A stretch of 18,425 nt of DNA. Source: an uncultured Dorea sp. GTDB taxonomy: Bacteria > Bacillota > Clostridia > Lachnospirales > Lachnospiraceae. Under the pieces are notes generated by a model. That model ran no database searches. It was given only the letters and a program-made list of their open reading frames with translations, and was not told the DNA's origin. Where the stretch lies: the NCBI RefSeq assembly GCF_934294775.1, contig NZ_CAKRAH010000051.1:1-18425 (forward strand), given 5' to 3'. Position 1 is the first letter of the stretch. Every line of letters starts with the position of its first letter. The position numbers and the translations under genes are program-made. Below are positions 6,750 through 13,796 of this stretch, in pieces.

Positions 6750-7110
6750 TACATCGAACCATCAAAGACAGTCGAACTGATAACAAAGATAGCAAGATTA
6801 AGAGAAGAAGGACAGCATATTATAGGGCTGAATGTAGGGGAAACGGATTTTACAACACCGGAGCATATCAGCCAGGCAGCGGAAAAAGCAGTGTCTGTAT
6901 GAGGCGCTTCTTGCAATCTGCAATGAAGGGGACGAGATCATTATTCCGACACCGTGCTGGGTAAGTTATAAGGAGCTTGTGAAGATGTCGGGCGGCGTAC
7001 CGGTGATGGTGCCGGGACATCTGAGATTTACATATTCAGCTTCTATGGAAGAACTTAAGAACGCAATGGATCATATTGAAAATGCATTGAAAAAACTGGG
7101 TACTGCATAA
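6750..7110 (+). pseudogene. Aspartate aminotransferase (class I/II) remnant with two deletions
   Basis: An N-terminal fragment from 6753 reads IEPSKTVELITKIARLREEG and ends with GLNVGETDFTTPEH, then stops at 6900-6902. From about 6892, in another frame, CLYEALLAICNEGDE and PTPCWVSYKELVKMSGGVPV correspond to the region near residues 100-130 of the enzyme. That runs in frame directly into LRFTYSASMEELKNAMDHI (from about 7021), which matches the extreme C-terminus. Roughly 60 residues are missing at the first junction and about 240, including the PLP-binding lysine, at the second. The start codon is also gone, with a stop at 6738-6740 in frame upstream. A TATAAT (6741-6746) lies at the left border and the old terminator survives at the right. 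An intact enzyme of this family is about 390-400 residues. Confidence 0.85.
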
Positions 7111-7125
7111 AGCGGGCCCAGTTTT
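7092..7125 (+). terminator. Intrinsic terminator left over from the aminotransferase gene
   Basis: AAAACTGGG (7092-7100) pairs perfectly with CCCAGTTTT (7117-7125). The pseudogene stop codon lies in the loop. The trailing T run is short. Confidence 0.6.
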
Positions 7126-7221
7126 GTGATATTATTTCTATTTTTTTATTGCATTATTTTGCAGTATTTTCTGAACATCTTCTTGACTTAGATTAGTTGC
7201 GACAGAAATTTGCTCGATAAT

Positions 7222-7731
7222 CTAAAAAAACATAACACTTATTATAATATTAACTATACAATAACAAGAAGATAAGATAGTGAATTTTATCCTCTCTTTC
7301 TTTTTTGCATCTTCGGAAATTAGTAAGCATAAGGTAATGCAACTGCATACCATGCTTAATATTTTAATTAAGATACTGTCTGTTGCCAGAATATGAAATG
7401 TAAGTAATGTGTATGCGAGAGCACTTCCAGGTAACATGCTTAATAGTAATGCAGTTAAGAGCTTTAGTGAATCTATGTTTTTAATGTGGCTTATGTTCAA
7501 AAATACTTTATATATAAAATAGCTTATAATTATAACGAGAGTGCTTGTAATAAATATAATAAGACTTAGAAAAAAGTAGATATTGGTAATTTTTATTCCA
7601 TCTATAGAATGGACTAAGAATTTTATTCTGCCTGAGCCGGAAATAATTGTTAGTGCTAATTGATTATATACAATAGTATAAGCTAAAAATATAATTCCGG
7701 ATAATATCAAACTGTTTTTCTTATTTTGCAT
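7222..7731 (-). CDS. Hypothetical integral membrane protein
   Basis: A 169-residue, strongly hydrophobic protein with about five membrane segments (around 8-28, 46-72, 85-110, 115-138 and 148-168), a basic KKKERIK loop before the last one, and no motif I recognise. The ATG at 7731 is chosen over the TTG one codon upstream because AAGGAGG lies at about 10 bases before it. Base composition is noticeably more A+T rich than the neighbouring genes, which could reflect transfer or weak constraint. Its 3' neighbour is the aminotransferase pseudogene on the opposite strand. The same frame continues after the stop for 27 more codons. Function unknown. Confidence 0.6.
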   Translation of the reverse strand: MQNKKNSLILSGIIFLAYTIVYNQLALTIISGSGRIKFLVHSIDGIKITNIYFFLSLIIFITSTLVIIISYFIYKVFLNISHIKNIDSLKLLTALLLSMLPGSALAYTLLTFHILATDSILIKILSMVCSCITLCLLISEDAKKKERIKFTILSSCYCIVNIIISVMFF

Positions 7732-7863
7732 CAAAAAGGTCCTCCTTGCGTAAAATAATTTTGTTTGCTTTACTGGATGCCAATATCATATCATTTTATA
7801 AATGGAAATTGTTAAAGATGTAACTATTAGGCAGTTATATGTAATAAATAGGTTGAAAGGAAG

Positions 7864-7891
7864 AAAAAGAGCAGGAAAAATATTCCTGCTC
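7864..7891 (-). terminator. Intrinsic terminator of the DUF2798 gene
   Basis: On the minus strand GAGCAGGAA (7891-7883) and TTCCTGCTC (7877-7869) form a perfect 9-bp stem with a 5-base loop, followed by TTTTT (7868-7864). It lies about 45 bases beyond the stop codon. Confidence 0.8.
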
Positions 7892-7935
7892 AGTAAAAAA
7901 GTATATATTAAAAAATAAATTAATTGATCAACGAA

Positions 7936-8427
7936 TTATTCCGCCGCAGCGACCGTTTCCTTAACATGTTCCTTATCCGGAAACATCTTTCCAAAGATAA
8001 AGCGGATGAATGGACCGCAGTAGAACAGCTGCCAGAAGCATGCTGCCGGGAAGTTAATAAAGGTTGTCTCGAACCATGTAGCAATGAGATTGCTTCCTGC
8101 ATTCTTGAACAGGATCGTAGCAACAAGGCTCATGCAAGGGCACATGATAGCGATGATTACAGCTGAGATGGCACTTGCGATTACGAATGGTCTGTCCTGT
8201 GGTGTAACGATACGGAAAGCAATTGCGTGAGCAAGCTTATCCACGAAAGCGAATTCCAGAACGAAGGCAACCGGCCACATGATCTTAAGTTCACTAAAAG
8301 CCATCAGGAATACCTGATTGGTCATCTCTCCTGTGTTGAGACGGATGTTATAGCAGATCATGACGTAAACCATCAGAAATGACATCATAAGTGTGAAAAT
8401 AATGTTTTGAAATAGATTTTTTGGCAT
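7936..8427 (-). CDS. DUF2798 family membrane protein
   Basis: A 163-residue protein with four membrane helices arranged as two similar halves: one starting MPKNLFQNIIFTLMMSFLMV at 1-20 and a second around 80-110 (VIASAISAVIIAIMCPCMS). Short conserved-looking segments include MICYNIRLNTG (about 23-33) and FRIVTPQDRPF. This duplication is the hallmark of DUF2798 proteins, whose function is unknown. The start is supported by AAGGAG at 9-10 bases (8436-8443). It is a single-gene unit with its own terminator, divergent from the dehydrogenase-YkvI pair. Two ACACTTGTGT boxes lie upstream, one where the -35 hexamer should be. Confidence 0.75.
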   Translation of the reverse strand: MPKNLFQNIIFTLMMSFLMVYVMICYNIRLNTGEMTNQVFLMAFSELKIMWPVAFVLEFAFVDKLAHAIAFRIVTPQDRPFVIASAISAVIIAIMCPCMSLVATILFKNAGSNLIATWFETTFINFPAACFWQLFYCGPFIRFIFGKMFPDKEHVKETVAAAE

Positions 8428-8454
8428 AATTTTTGTTCTCCTTTTTTAAAAATA

Positions 8455-8514
8455 TTTATAAATGGGTACAAAAAAGACACTTGTGTTGTTCGTTAATCAA
8501 GCATACACTTGTGT
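8455..8514 (-). promoter_or_regulatory. Putative activator-dependent promoter with duplicated ACACTTGTGT box
   Basis: Two identical copies of ACACTTGTGT (8477-8486 and 8505-8514) are 28 bp apart, flanked so that GACAC opens the pair and GTGTC closes it. On the minus strand a TATAAA (8460-8455) has no -35 hexamer; at 17 bp the proximal box takes its place. This is the geometry of an activator site, or of a repressor blocking RNA polymerase. The boxes could also act on the divergent dehydrogenase gene. The binding protein is unknown. Confidence 0.45.
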
Positions 8515-8849
8515 CGTTTCCAATTAAACCAAAATCATCTTATTTTTTTGTCCAGTAACGGATTATACACATTGAAGATAAAAAAATCAAGTTTTTTTTC
8601 AAAAACATGTAGTGAGGGGAAAAGTTACGCTACTGTGAGCAGAACATTTGAATGGTGATTTTAGTAAGGTAAAGCGATAATTTGTTAAAATTCCTAGTGG
8701 TATAATTGGAATAAACTTGTTACAATAGAGCGTATAATGCTAGAGAGTGTGTGCAGTACAGAATAATCAACAGGCATTGTAGTTGGTGGTTTTATCACGA
8801 ATATTAACCTGTATTGAATTTAGAGAGAAAAAGAGGAGGCTTACATATT
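8515..8849. other. Long leader/promoter region before the dehydrogenase gene
   Basis: About 335 bases without a gene. It holds A/T tracts (8578-8612) and several TATAAT or TACAAT hexamers (8701-8706, 8721-8726, 8733-8738), none with a good -35 at proper spacing, so the start point cannot be fixed. GAGGAGG (8833-8839) is the ribosome site for the downstream ATG. No riboswitch fold was recognised. Confidence 0.4.
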
Positions 8850-9968
8850 ATGCAACTTGAGAATTATGAAGTACATCTGCCAAGCTATTCGATTGGCGAT
8901 AAGATATATGACAAGATTGGACCGGTCTGCGAATCTTATGGAAAGACCGTTCTGGTAATTGGTGGAAAGCGTGCGCTGGAGGCTGCTTATGATAAGATAA
9001 AAGCGGCTGTCGATCAGACAAATCTTACGATTATCGGAAAAGAATTGTATGGAAAGGACTGTACCTATCAGACTGTAGAGAAGTTACGTGCACTTCCGGT
9101 GTATCAGGAAGCGGATATGGTATTCGGTGTCGGCGGAGGTAAAGCACTGGATACGGTAAAATGTCTGTGTATCACAGATGATAAGCCGGTATTTTCATTT
9201 CCAACGATCGCTTCAAACTGTTCGGCGTGTACATCCGTATCTATTATGTACAACGAAGACGGAACATTTTTGAAACCGAACTTTTTTGTAAGACCGGTGA
9301 TGCATGCATTCATTGATACAGAGATTATAGCTGGAGCACCAAGTCAGTATATGTGGGCCGGAATTGGAGATACTTATGCAAAATATTATGAGTCAACCAT
9401 CTCTTCCAGAGATGAGAGACTGGAGCATTTTACTTCTGTGGGTGTGGCGGTCAGCAGGATGTGCAGAGATCCACTTCTGCAATACGGGGAAAAAGGATTC
9501 TCTGATCATAAGCTGAAGAAATCCAGTTATGAGGTAGAACAGGTTGTGCTTGCAATCATCGTAACAACGGGAATTGCTTCGATATTCCTGACCAAAGATT
9601 TTACACCGGATTATAACAGTGGTCTGGCTCATGCAGTATTTTACGCACTGACAAGCTATCCGGTGATAGAAGAAAAGCATTTACACGGAGAAGTGGTAGG
9701 ATTTGGCGTACTTCTGGCACTTCTCGTAGACGGTCAGTATGAAGAATTTGAAAAGGTATACGCACTGAATAAAGAGATCGGACTTCCGATATCGTTAGAA
9801 GAGATCGAGATCACAAAAGAACAGTGGGAAGAAAGCATGAACCGGATCCCGGACATGTCGGACGTGGCGCATTATCCATATAAGGTGACGAAAGAAATGC
9901 TGGAAGATGCAATGAACAGGTTAAAAGCCAGAGTAAAGGAGGATGCGGCAGATGGAGAAAGAAAATAA
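8850..9968 (+). CDS. Iron-containing alcohol dehydrogenase, glycerol dehydrogenase-like
   Basis: A 372-residue cytosolic oxidoreductase of the GldA-like branch of the iron/zinc alcohol dehydrogenase superfamily, probably NAD(H)-linked. The nucleotide loop FGVGGGKALDTVK covers about 92-104 (GGGxxxD at 95-101). The three metal ligands are present: Asp174 in GIGD, His261 in SGLAH and His279 in LHGE. Substrate cannot be fixed; relatives act on glycerol, 2-hydroxy acids or small aldehydes. The start at 8850 is preferred over an upstream TTG because AGGAGG lies between them. The last 17 bases overlap the start of the YkvI transporter gene, a sign of translational coupling, so the transporter may carry the substrate, product or a related amino acid. 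Possible control comes from the ACACTTGTGT boxes upstream. Confidence 0.85.
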   Translation: MQLENYEVHLPSYSIGDKIYDKIGPVCESYGKTVLVIGGKRALEAAYDKIKAAVDQTNLTIIGKELYGKDCTYQTVEKLRALPVYQEADMVFGVGGGKALDTVKCLCITDDKPVFSFPTIASNCSACTSVSIMYNEDGTFLKPNFFVRPVMHAFIDTEIIAGAPSQYMWAGIGDTYAKYYESTISSRDERLEHFTSVGVAVSRMCRDPLLQYGEKGFSDHKLKKSSYEVEQVVLAIIVTTGIASIFLTKDFTPDYNSGLAHAVFYALTSYPVIEEKHLHGEVVGFGVLLALLVDGQYEEFEKVYALNKEIGLPISLEEIEITKEQWEESMNRIPDMSDVAHYPYKVTKEMLEDAMNRLKARVKEDAADGERK

Positions 9969-11106
9969 AACCGGCGCCGTTATTCTTGGCGTTGCATTTG
10001 TATGGTTTACGACACATTTCGGAGGCGGATTTGCTTCCGGAGCCCAGATCTATAGCTATTATGTCCGGTATGGTATCTGGTGTCTGATCATGCCGGTGCT
10101 TGCGATGGCTTATAATGCAGTATTCTTTGCATACTGTCTTAAATTTGCCAGAAAGCATGAGGTGTATGATTACCGGTCTTATAACAATGCATTTTATGGA
10201 AAATATGCACCGGTGTTTTCGAATTTATTTGAACTATTATATCTGTGTGTAATGTGTGTGGCGCCTGCGGTAGCATTTGCCACAGGTGGAGCGACGTTAA
10301 GTGCGCTGACAGGGCTTCCGTATCTGATCTGTACACTGATCATCGGAGTGTTTATCTTTATTGTAGCGATATTTGGTACGAATCTGGTCAGACGTGTGGC
10401 GTCAGTACTGTCTGTCTGCATCATTATAGGACTGCTGATTGTGTATATTCCGAATATTATTGCCGGATCTGGTGCGATTGCGGACACTGCAAAGAGTATG
10501 TCACAGGCACATCTTCCATTTGGAAAGGCGTTATATTCGGCATTTGTATACGGAACTTTCCAGCTGGCAAATGTTGCGGTATTTGTCCAGCATGCAAAAG
10601 TATTCAAGAAGCCGGAGGATGCAGGGAAGAGTATGGGAATCGGTTTTGTGATCAATGCACTGATGATGGTGATGGTCGTTCTTGGAATTATGACGATCTG
10701 CAATGATCCCGAGATGGCCACACAAAGCGTACCGACACTTTTCATGGTACAAAAAGGTGTTGGAAGCAGATTCATGACACCGCTAATCTCTGTTCTTATC
10801 ATCCTTGGTGCAGTATCAACTGCGGTAAATATGGTTGCGGCTATGGTAAAGCGTATCTGTAATGGAATTGAAAAGATTGAGAACAAAGATAAAAAGGAAC
10901 AACAACAGCAGGCAGAGGAAGGAAAACCGGTTGTAAGAACGGTAGTTGCTGCGCTGATCTGTTGCCTGGCTGATTTTGGAATTGCGCAGTTCGGCCTTCT
11001 GACATTGATCCAGAAGGCTTATAGTGCACTGGCATATCTGGCCATTCCTGTAATTTTGATTCCTTATATCATTCATATGATCGTGACCAGATTTGACACG
11101 AAATAG
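9952..11106 (+). CDS. YkvI-family membrane transporter
   Basis: A 384-residue protein with about 10-11 membrane segments. The first helix carries the glycine-rich break FGGGFASGAQIYSYY, characteristic of the YkvI family, which belongs to the LeuT-like amino-acid/cation transporter fold. A charged, Gln-rich cytoplasmic loop (about 310-330, KDKKEQQQQAEEGK) precedes the last three helices. AAAGGAGG (9935-9942) directly abuts an ATG at 9943; the ATG at 9952 has proper spacing and is chosen. It overlaps the dehydrogenase by 17 bases and is followed by a perfect terminator. The substrate is unknown; pairing with the dehydrogenase suggests uptake of a small organic or amino acid linked to that enzyme. 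Confidence 0.75.
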   Translation: MEKENKTGAVILGVAFVWFTTHFGGGFASGAQIYSYYVRYGIWCLIMPVLAMAYNAVFFAYCLKFARKHEVYDYRSYNNAFYGKYAPVFSNLFELLYLCVMCVAPAVAFATGGATLSALTGLPYLICTLIIGVFIFIVAIFGTNLVRRVASVLSVCIIIGLLIVYIPNIIAGSGAIADTAKSMSQAHLPFGKALYSAFVYGTFQLANVAVFVQHAKVFKKPEDAGKSMGIGFVINALMMVMVVLGIMTICNDPEMATQSVPTLFMVQKGVGSRFMTPLISVLIILGAVSTAVNMVAAMVKRICNGIEKIENKDKKEQQQQAEEGKPVVRTVVAALICCLADFGIAQFGLLTLIQKAYSALAYLAIPVILIPYIIHMIVTRFDTK

Positions 11107-11167
11107 AGGCAGGGTGTATTACAATAGATGTATCCAGACAAAGGAGAGCTGGAAAAATTTATTAAAG

Positions 11168-11204
11168 AAAGGGCGATTGATTAAAACTCAATCGCCCTTT
11201 TAAC
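11168..11204 (+). terminator. Intrinsic terminator between convergent YkvI and HAD genes
   Basis: AAAGGGCGATTGA (11168-11180) pairs perfectly with TCAATCGCCCTTT (11188-11200), followed by TT. The loop contains the HAD stop codon, and the right arm is coding sequence for the HAD C-terminus. It can work in both directions, though the T tract is better on the plus strand. Confidence 0.85.
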
Positions 11205-11774
11205 TGCATCAATATCTCCTGTAAATAAGATACTTTCCATGCCAAGCTCTTTACTTGCAATTACATTTTCAATCGTATCGTCGATAAAGAAGCATTCTCT
11301 TGGAAGGAGGTCGTATTTGTTGAACATGTGGTAATAAATATCATGACCTGGCTTTGCCATCTTAAGTGGTGCAGAAAATACGATGCCATCGAATTCTTTC
11401 AGAATCGGATGGTCTTCCAGTGCGCGCTCTGCAAAACGGGTAGAGGCATTGGAAAGAAGATAAATCGGAACCCCGCGTGCTTTCAATTCTCTGATAAATT
11501 CCCACGTCTCAGGAAGCGGATCTACATACTGGAACCAGTTATCGAAGAAATCGCGGGCGGTGTCTTTCAGACGGTCCGGAAGTCCGGCGATCGTATCTTT
11601 GGCATTCTGGTCATAATCAATCGTTCCGGCATCTAATGCTACCCAGTTTTTGAAGATGGCAGCTGCAAGAATATCATAATCTTCCGGTGTGGAAGTAAAT
11701 TGCCCCAGAATATAATCTCCTTTAAATTTGCCAATCACATTTCCAAAATCAAATATAATATTCTTGTACTTCAT
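11181..11774 (-). CDS. HAD-superfamily phosphatase, YihX-like
   Basis: A 197-residue cytosolic hydrolase. Motif I is IIFDFGNVIGKF (6-17) with nucleophile Asp9; the usual second Asp is replaced by Gly11, as in the DxGNV subgroup that includes E. coli YihX (glucose-1-phosphatase) and epoxide-hydrolase N-terminal phosphatases. Motif II is LLSNAS (Ser108), motif III is Lys141 in KMAKPGHDIY, and motif IV is FFIDD (Asp165, Asp166). A helical cap lies between about 20 and 85. The ATG at 11774 is chosen because GGGAGG lies about 6 bases upstream; a longer start would bury it. A sugar phosphate is the likely substrate, by analogy only. It is convergent with YkvI and divergent from the AEC carrier. Confidence 0.8.
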   Translation of the reverse strand: MKYKNIIFDFGNVIGKFKGDYILGQFTSTPEDYDILAAAIFKNWVALDAGTIDYDQNAKDTIAGLPDRLKDTARDFFDNWFQYVDPLPETWEFIRELKARGVPIYLLSNASTRFAERALEDHPILKEFDGIVFSAPLKMAKPGHDIYYHMFNKYDLLPRECFFIDDTIENVIASKELGMESILFTGDIDAVKRAIEF

Positions 11775-11822
11775 AGTCCATCCTCCCAAAATCAAATTGT
11801 AAATATCCCGTTATTCGAAAAA

Positions 11823-11855
11823 CTGCCAATATCAGACGATAATCATCCAAGGCAG
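11823..11855 (-). promoter_or_regulatory. Leader hairpin with T run before the HAD gene
   Basis: In the minus-strand leader CTGCC (11855-11851) pairs with GGCAG (11827-11823), an inner GATG/CGTC can add pairs, and five T follow (11822-11818). It starts about 20 bases after the predicted transcription start and 49 bases before the HAD start codon, so it could be an attenuator. The stem is weak. Confidence 0.3.
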
Positions 11856-11878
11856 CTCCTATGGGTGTTATAAGCTTT

Positions 11879-11907
11879 ATTATAGACTTGCAGAAGTTAG
11901 GAATCAA
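11879..11907 (-). promoter_or_regulatory. Promoter of the HAD phosphatase gene
   Basis: On the minus strand TTGATT (11907-11902), 17-bp spacer, TATAAT (11884-11879). It is divergent from, and nearly back to back with, the AEC promoter; the two -35 boxes are 9 bp apart. Confidence 0.7.
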
Positions 11908-11916
11908 TAAGGAAGA

Positions 11917-11945
11917 TTGACATTATTTTGGAACATGTATATGAT
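11917..11945 (+). promoter_or_regulatory. Promoter of the AEC transporter-Crp operon
   Basis: A perfect TTGACA (11917-11922), 17-bp spacer and TATGAT (11940-11945). The start would be near 11952, which excludes in-frame start codons further upstream and supports the ATG at 12009. Confidence 0.75.
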
Positions 11946-12008
11946 GATGTGAGTATCAAAAGTAAATTCTGCCAAATTCAGCAGGACAAAAAGAAAAGAG
12001 AGATTATT

Positions 12009-12941
12009 ATGGAAATCAGTATACTTTTAATGAAACAGATTGCAGAATTATTCCTGATGATCCTGATGGGGTACATTGTAGTGAAGGCGGGATTATTAAA
12101 AGGAGATGACAGTAAGGTTATCTCCAAGATCGTATTATATTTGATCATTCCATGTGTCATCATCAATGCATTTCAGGTAGATTACACAAGTGAAAAGATA
12201 AAAGAACTATTGCTGGTATTTGCAGCGTCGGTATTATTACAGGTAGTTCTTCTGGCAGCGGTATGGGCTGTGGGAAAGATCCTGCATCTGAATGAAGTAG
12301 AGACAGCATCGATCTATTATTCCAATTCGGGAAATCTGATCGTACCGATCGTAACATTTATTCTTGGAAAAGAATGGGTACTATATGGATGCGTATTCAT
12401 GAGCGTGCAGCTGGTATTTATCTGGACACATGGTAAGAATATCTTAAGCCGTGAAGGGAAGATGGACTGGAGAAAGATTGTATTGAATGTAAATATGATT
12501 TCGGTATTTGCAGGAGTTGTGTTGTTCTTTACAAAAATCCGCCTTCCGGAGATACTAAACCAGACATTAAGTTCTGTCGGAAGTATGATAGGTCCTGCAA
12601 GTATGATCGTAACGGGAATGCTGATCGCGGAGATGAGTCTGAAAAAGATATTTACGAATGGAAGAGTGTATTTCGTTTCGTTCCTCCGGTTAATTGTTGT
12701 GCCGGTTATTTCACTGATCCTGCTTAAAATAAGTGGATTGGTCAGCGGGCATCCGGATGGAAAGAAGTTGTTATTGATTGTATTTCTGGCGGTGATCACA
12801 CCATCGGCATCGACGGTAACACAGATGTGTCAGGTATATGGCAATGATTCCAAATATGCCAGTGCGATCAATGTTATGACAACCCTGCTGTCGATTATAA
12901 CAATGCCGCTTATGGTATTATTGTATCAGACCGTGATGTAA
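12009..12941 (+). CDS. AEC-family (auxin efflux carrier-like) transporter
   Basis: A 310-residue inner-membrane protein with about ten membrane helices in two five-helix halves, the usual size for the family. The opening LMKQIAELFLMILMGYIVVKAGLL and SKVISKIVLYLIIPCVIINAF, with the proline-broken helix IIPC, are typical, as is the mirrored second-half segment FLAVITPSASTVTQMCQVY (Pro and Asn/Ser-rich crossover). Bacterial members move small carboxylates such as malate, malonate or lactate. The start at 12009 is set by the promoter position and AAGAGAG upstream. A Crp/Fnr regulator begins 22 bases after the stop on the same strand, so the two form an operon and the regulator probably controls transport. 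The substrate is not predictable. Confidence 0.85.
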   Translation: MEISILLMKQIAELFLMILMGYIVVKAGLLKGDDSKVISKIVLYLIIPCVIINAFQVDYTSEKIKELLLVFAASVLLQVVLLAAVWAVGKILHLNEVETASIYYSNSGNLIVPIVTFILGKEWVLYGCVFMSVQLVFIWTHGKNILSREGKMDWRKIVLNVNMISVFAGVVLFFTKIRLPEILNQTLSSVGSMIGPASMIVTGMLIAEMSLKKIFTNGRVYFVSFLRLIVVPVISLILLKISGLVSGHPDGKKLLLIVFLAVITPSASTVTQMCQVYGNDSKYASAINVMTTLLSIITMPLMVLLYQTVM

Positions 12942-12963
12942 GAAAAGTAGAGAGGAAAAGAAG

Positions 12964-13644
12964 ATGGAAGGAGTCAACTTAAAAGCATTAACAAAGACAG
13001 AGATATTCGCAGGCGCAAGTGAAGAAGAAGTTGCATCGATGTTAAACTGCTTAAGTGCCAAAAAAAGAAAATACCAGAAAGACGAGATTATTTTTCACGC
13101 GGGAGATACGGTGGCTTCAATCGGAGTCATGTTAACGGGAAGTGCATTAATTGAAAACGATGATATCTGGGGGAACAGAAGCGTCCTGGATTATGTAAAA
13201 GAAGGGCAGATCTTTGCAGAGACATATGCCTGTGCGCTGGATGAAAAACTGATGGTAAATGTAATCGCCATGTCGGACTGTGAAGTGCTGTTCCTGGATG
13301 TGCGAAAGATATTAAAGGTCTGCCCGAATGCATGTGAATTCCATCAAAACCTGGTGCAGAACCTTCTTGCGATATCCGCACAGAAGAACCTGAATCTTTC
13401 CAGACGTATCTTTCATACGTCATCAAAGACGATAAGAGGACGATTGTTATCGTATCTGTCTTATCAGGCGATGGAATGTGGGAAAAATGAGTTCGACATT
13501 CCATATAACAGACAGCAGCTTGCGGATTATCTCGGGGTAGACAGGTCTGCGATGTCAAATGAGCTTGGAAAAATGCAGAAAGACGGACTGATTGAAGTGA
13601 AGAGAAATCATTTCCGAATATTAGATGTGGATGTTACAGCTTAA
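12964..13644 (+). CDS. Crp/Fnr-family transcriptional regulator
   Basis: A 226-residue protein. Residues about 15-125 form a cyclic-nucleotide-binding-like beta roll (KDEIIFHAGDTVASIGVMLTG is the usual opening), and about 145-220 a winged helix with YNRQQLADYLGVDRSAMSNEL, the HTH_Crp recognition element. The phosphate-binding cassette of cAMP-binding members (GE...RxA) is absent; the corresponding stretch reads EGQIFAETYACALDE, so cAMP binding is unlikely. Fnr-type N-terminal cysteine spacing is also missing, although cysteines occur at scattered places. The effector is unknown. It is the second gene of the AEC operon, with GAGAGGAAAAG as ribosome site. The duplicated box at 8477-8514 is a possible but unproven target. 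Confidence 0.85.
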   Translation: MEGVNLKALTKTEIFAGASEEEVASMLNCLSAKKRKYQKDEIIFHAGDTVASIGVMLTGSALIENDDIWGNRSVLDYVKEGQIFAETYACALDEKLMVNVIAMSDCEVLFLDVRKILKVCPNACEFHQNLVQNLLAISAQKNLNLSRRIFHTSSKTIRGRLLSYLSYQAMECGKNEFDIPYNRQQLADYLGVDRSAMSNELGKMQKDGLIEVKRNHFRILDVDVTA

Positions 13645-13660
13645 TTCAATCAAATAACGG

Positions 13661-13715
13661 AGTGGATTGCAAATGGTTTGAATATGGCTTTTAAACGGCT
13701 TGAAAATGGTTGAAT
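13661..13715 (+). repeat. Five degenerate 11-bp tandem repeats before the XRE-Uma2 gene
   Basis: Units start at 13661, 13672, 13683, 13694 and 13705: AGTGGATTGCA, AATGGTTTGAA, TATGGCTTTTA, AACGGCTTGAA, AATGGTTGAAT. All have GG at positions 4-5 and T at 7; positions 1-3 and 8-11 vary. The 11-bp period is close to one helical turn, so the units face the same side of DNA. The last unit covers the -35 hexamer (13710-13715). This looks like an array of operator sites; the HTH-bearing product of the gene itself is the natural candidate binder. Confidence 0.55.
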
Positions 13716-13738
13716 ATAAATGATAGATATGTTATAAT
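13710..13738 (+). promoter_or_regulatory. Promoter of the XRE-Uma2 gene
   Basis: TTGAAT (13710-13715), 17-bp spacer, perfect TATAAT (13733-13738). The leader would be about 50 bases. Confidence 0.75.
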
Positions 13739-13796
13739 ATATTAACAAATAAGTGTTGCTTATATAAAATCAAGTATGATGCAAAGAGGTGTGGTC

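Noticed and set aside
8515..8849. Possible riboswitch or structured leader before the dehydrogenase
   Set aside because: No known aptamer core could be matched; only short, poorly placed inverted repeats were seen.
10194..10886. Long minus-strand frame inside the YkvI gene
   Set aside because: Antisense shadow of a membrane protein gene; no ribosome site and no recognisable domain.
11128..11184. 18-codon frame (MYPDKGELEKFIKERAID) after YkvI
   Set aside because: No ribosome site, and its end is the terminator stem; most likely chance.
11902..11922. Inverted repeat TCAAT...ATTGA resembling an operator
   Set aside because: It is fully explained by two back-to-back -35 boxes (TTGATT on minus, TTGACA on plus).
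13127..13558. Minus-strand frame across the Crp/Fnr gene
   Set aside because: Antisense shadow: His/Ser/Pro-rich composition and no initiation site.
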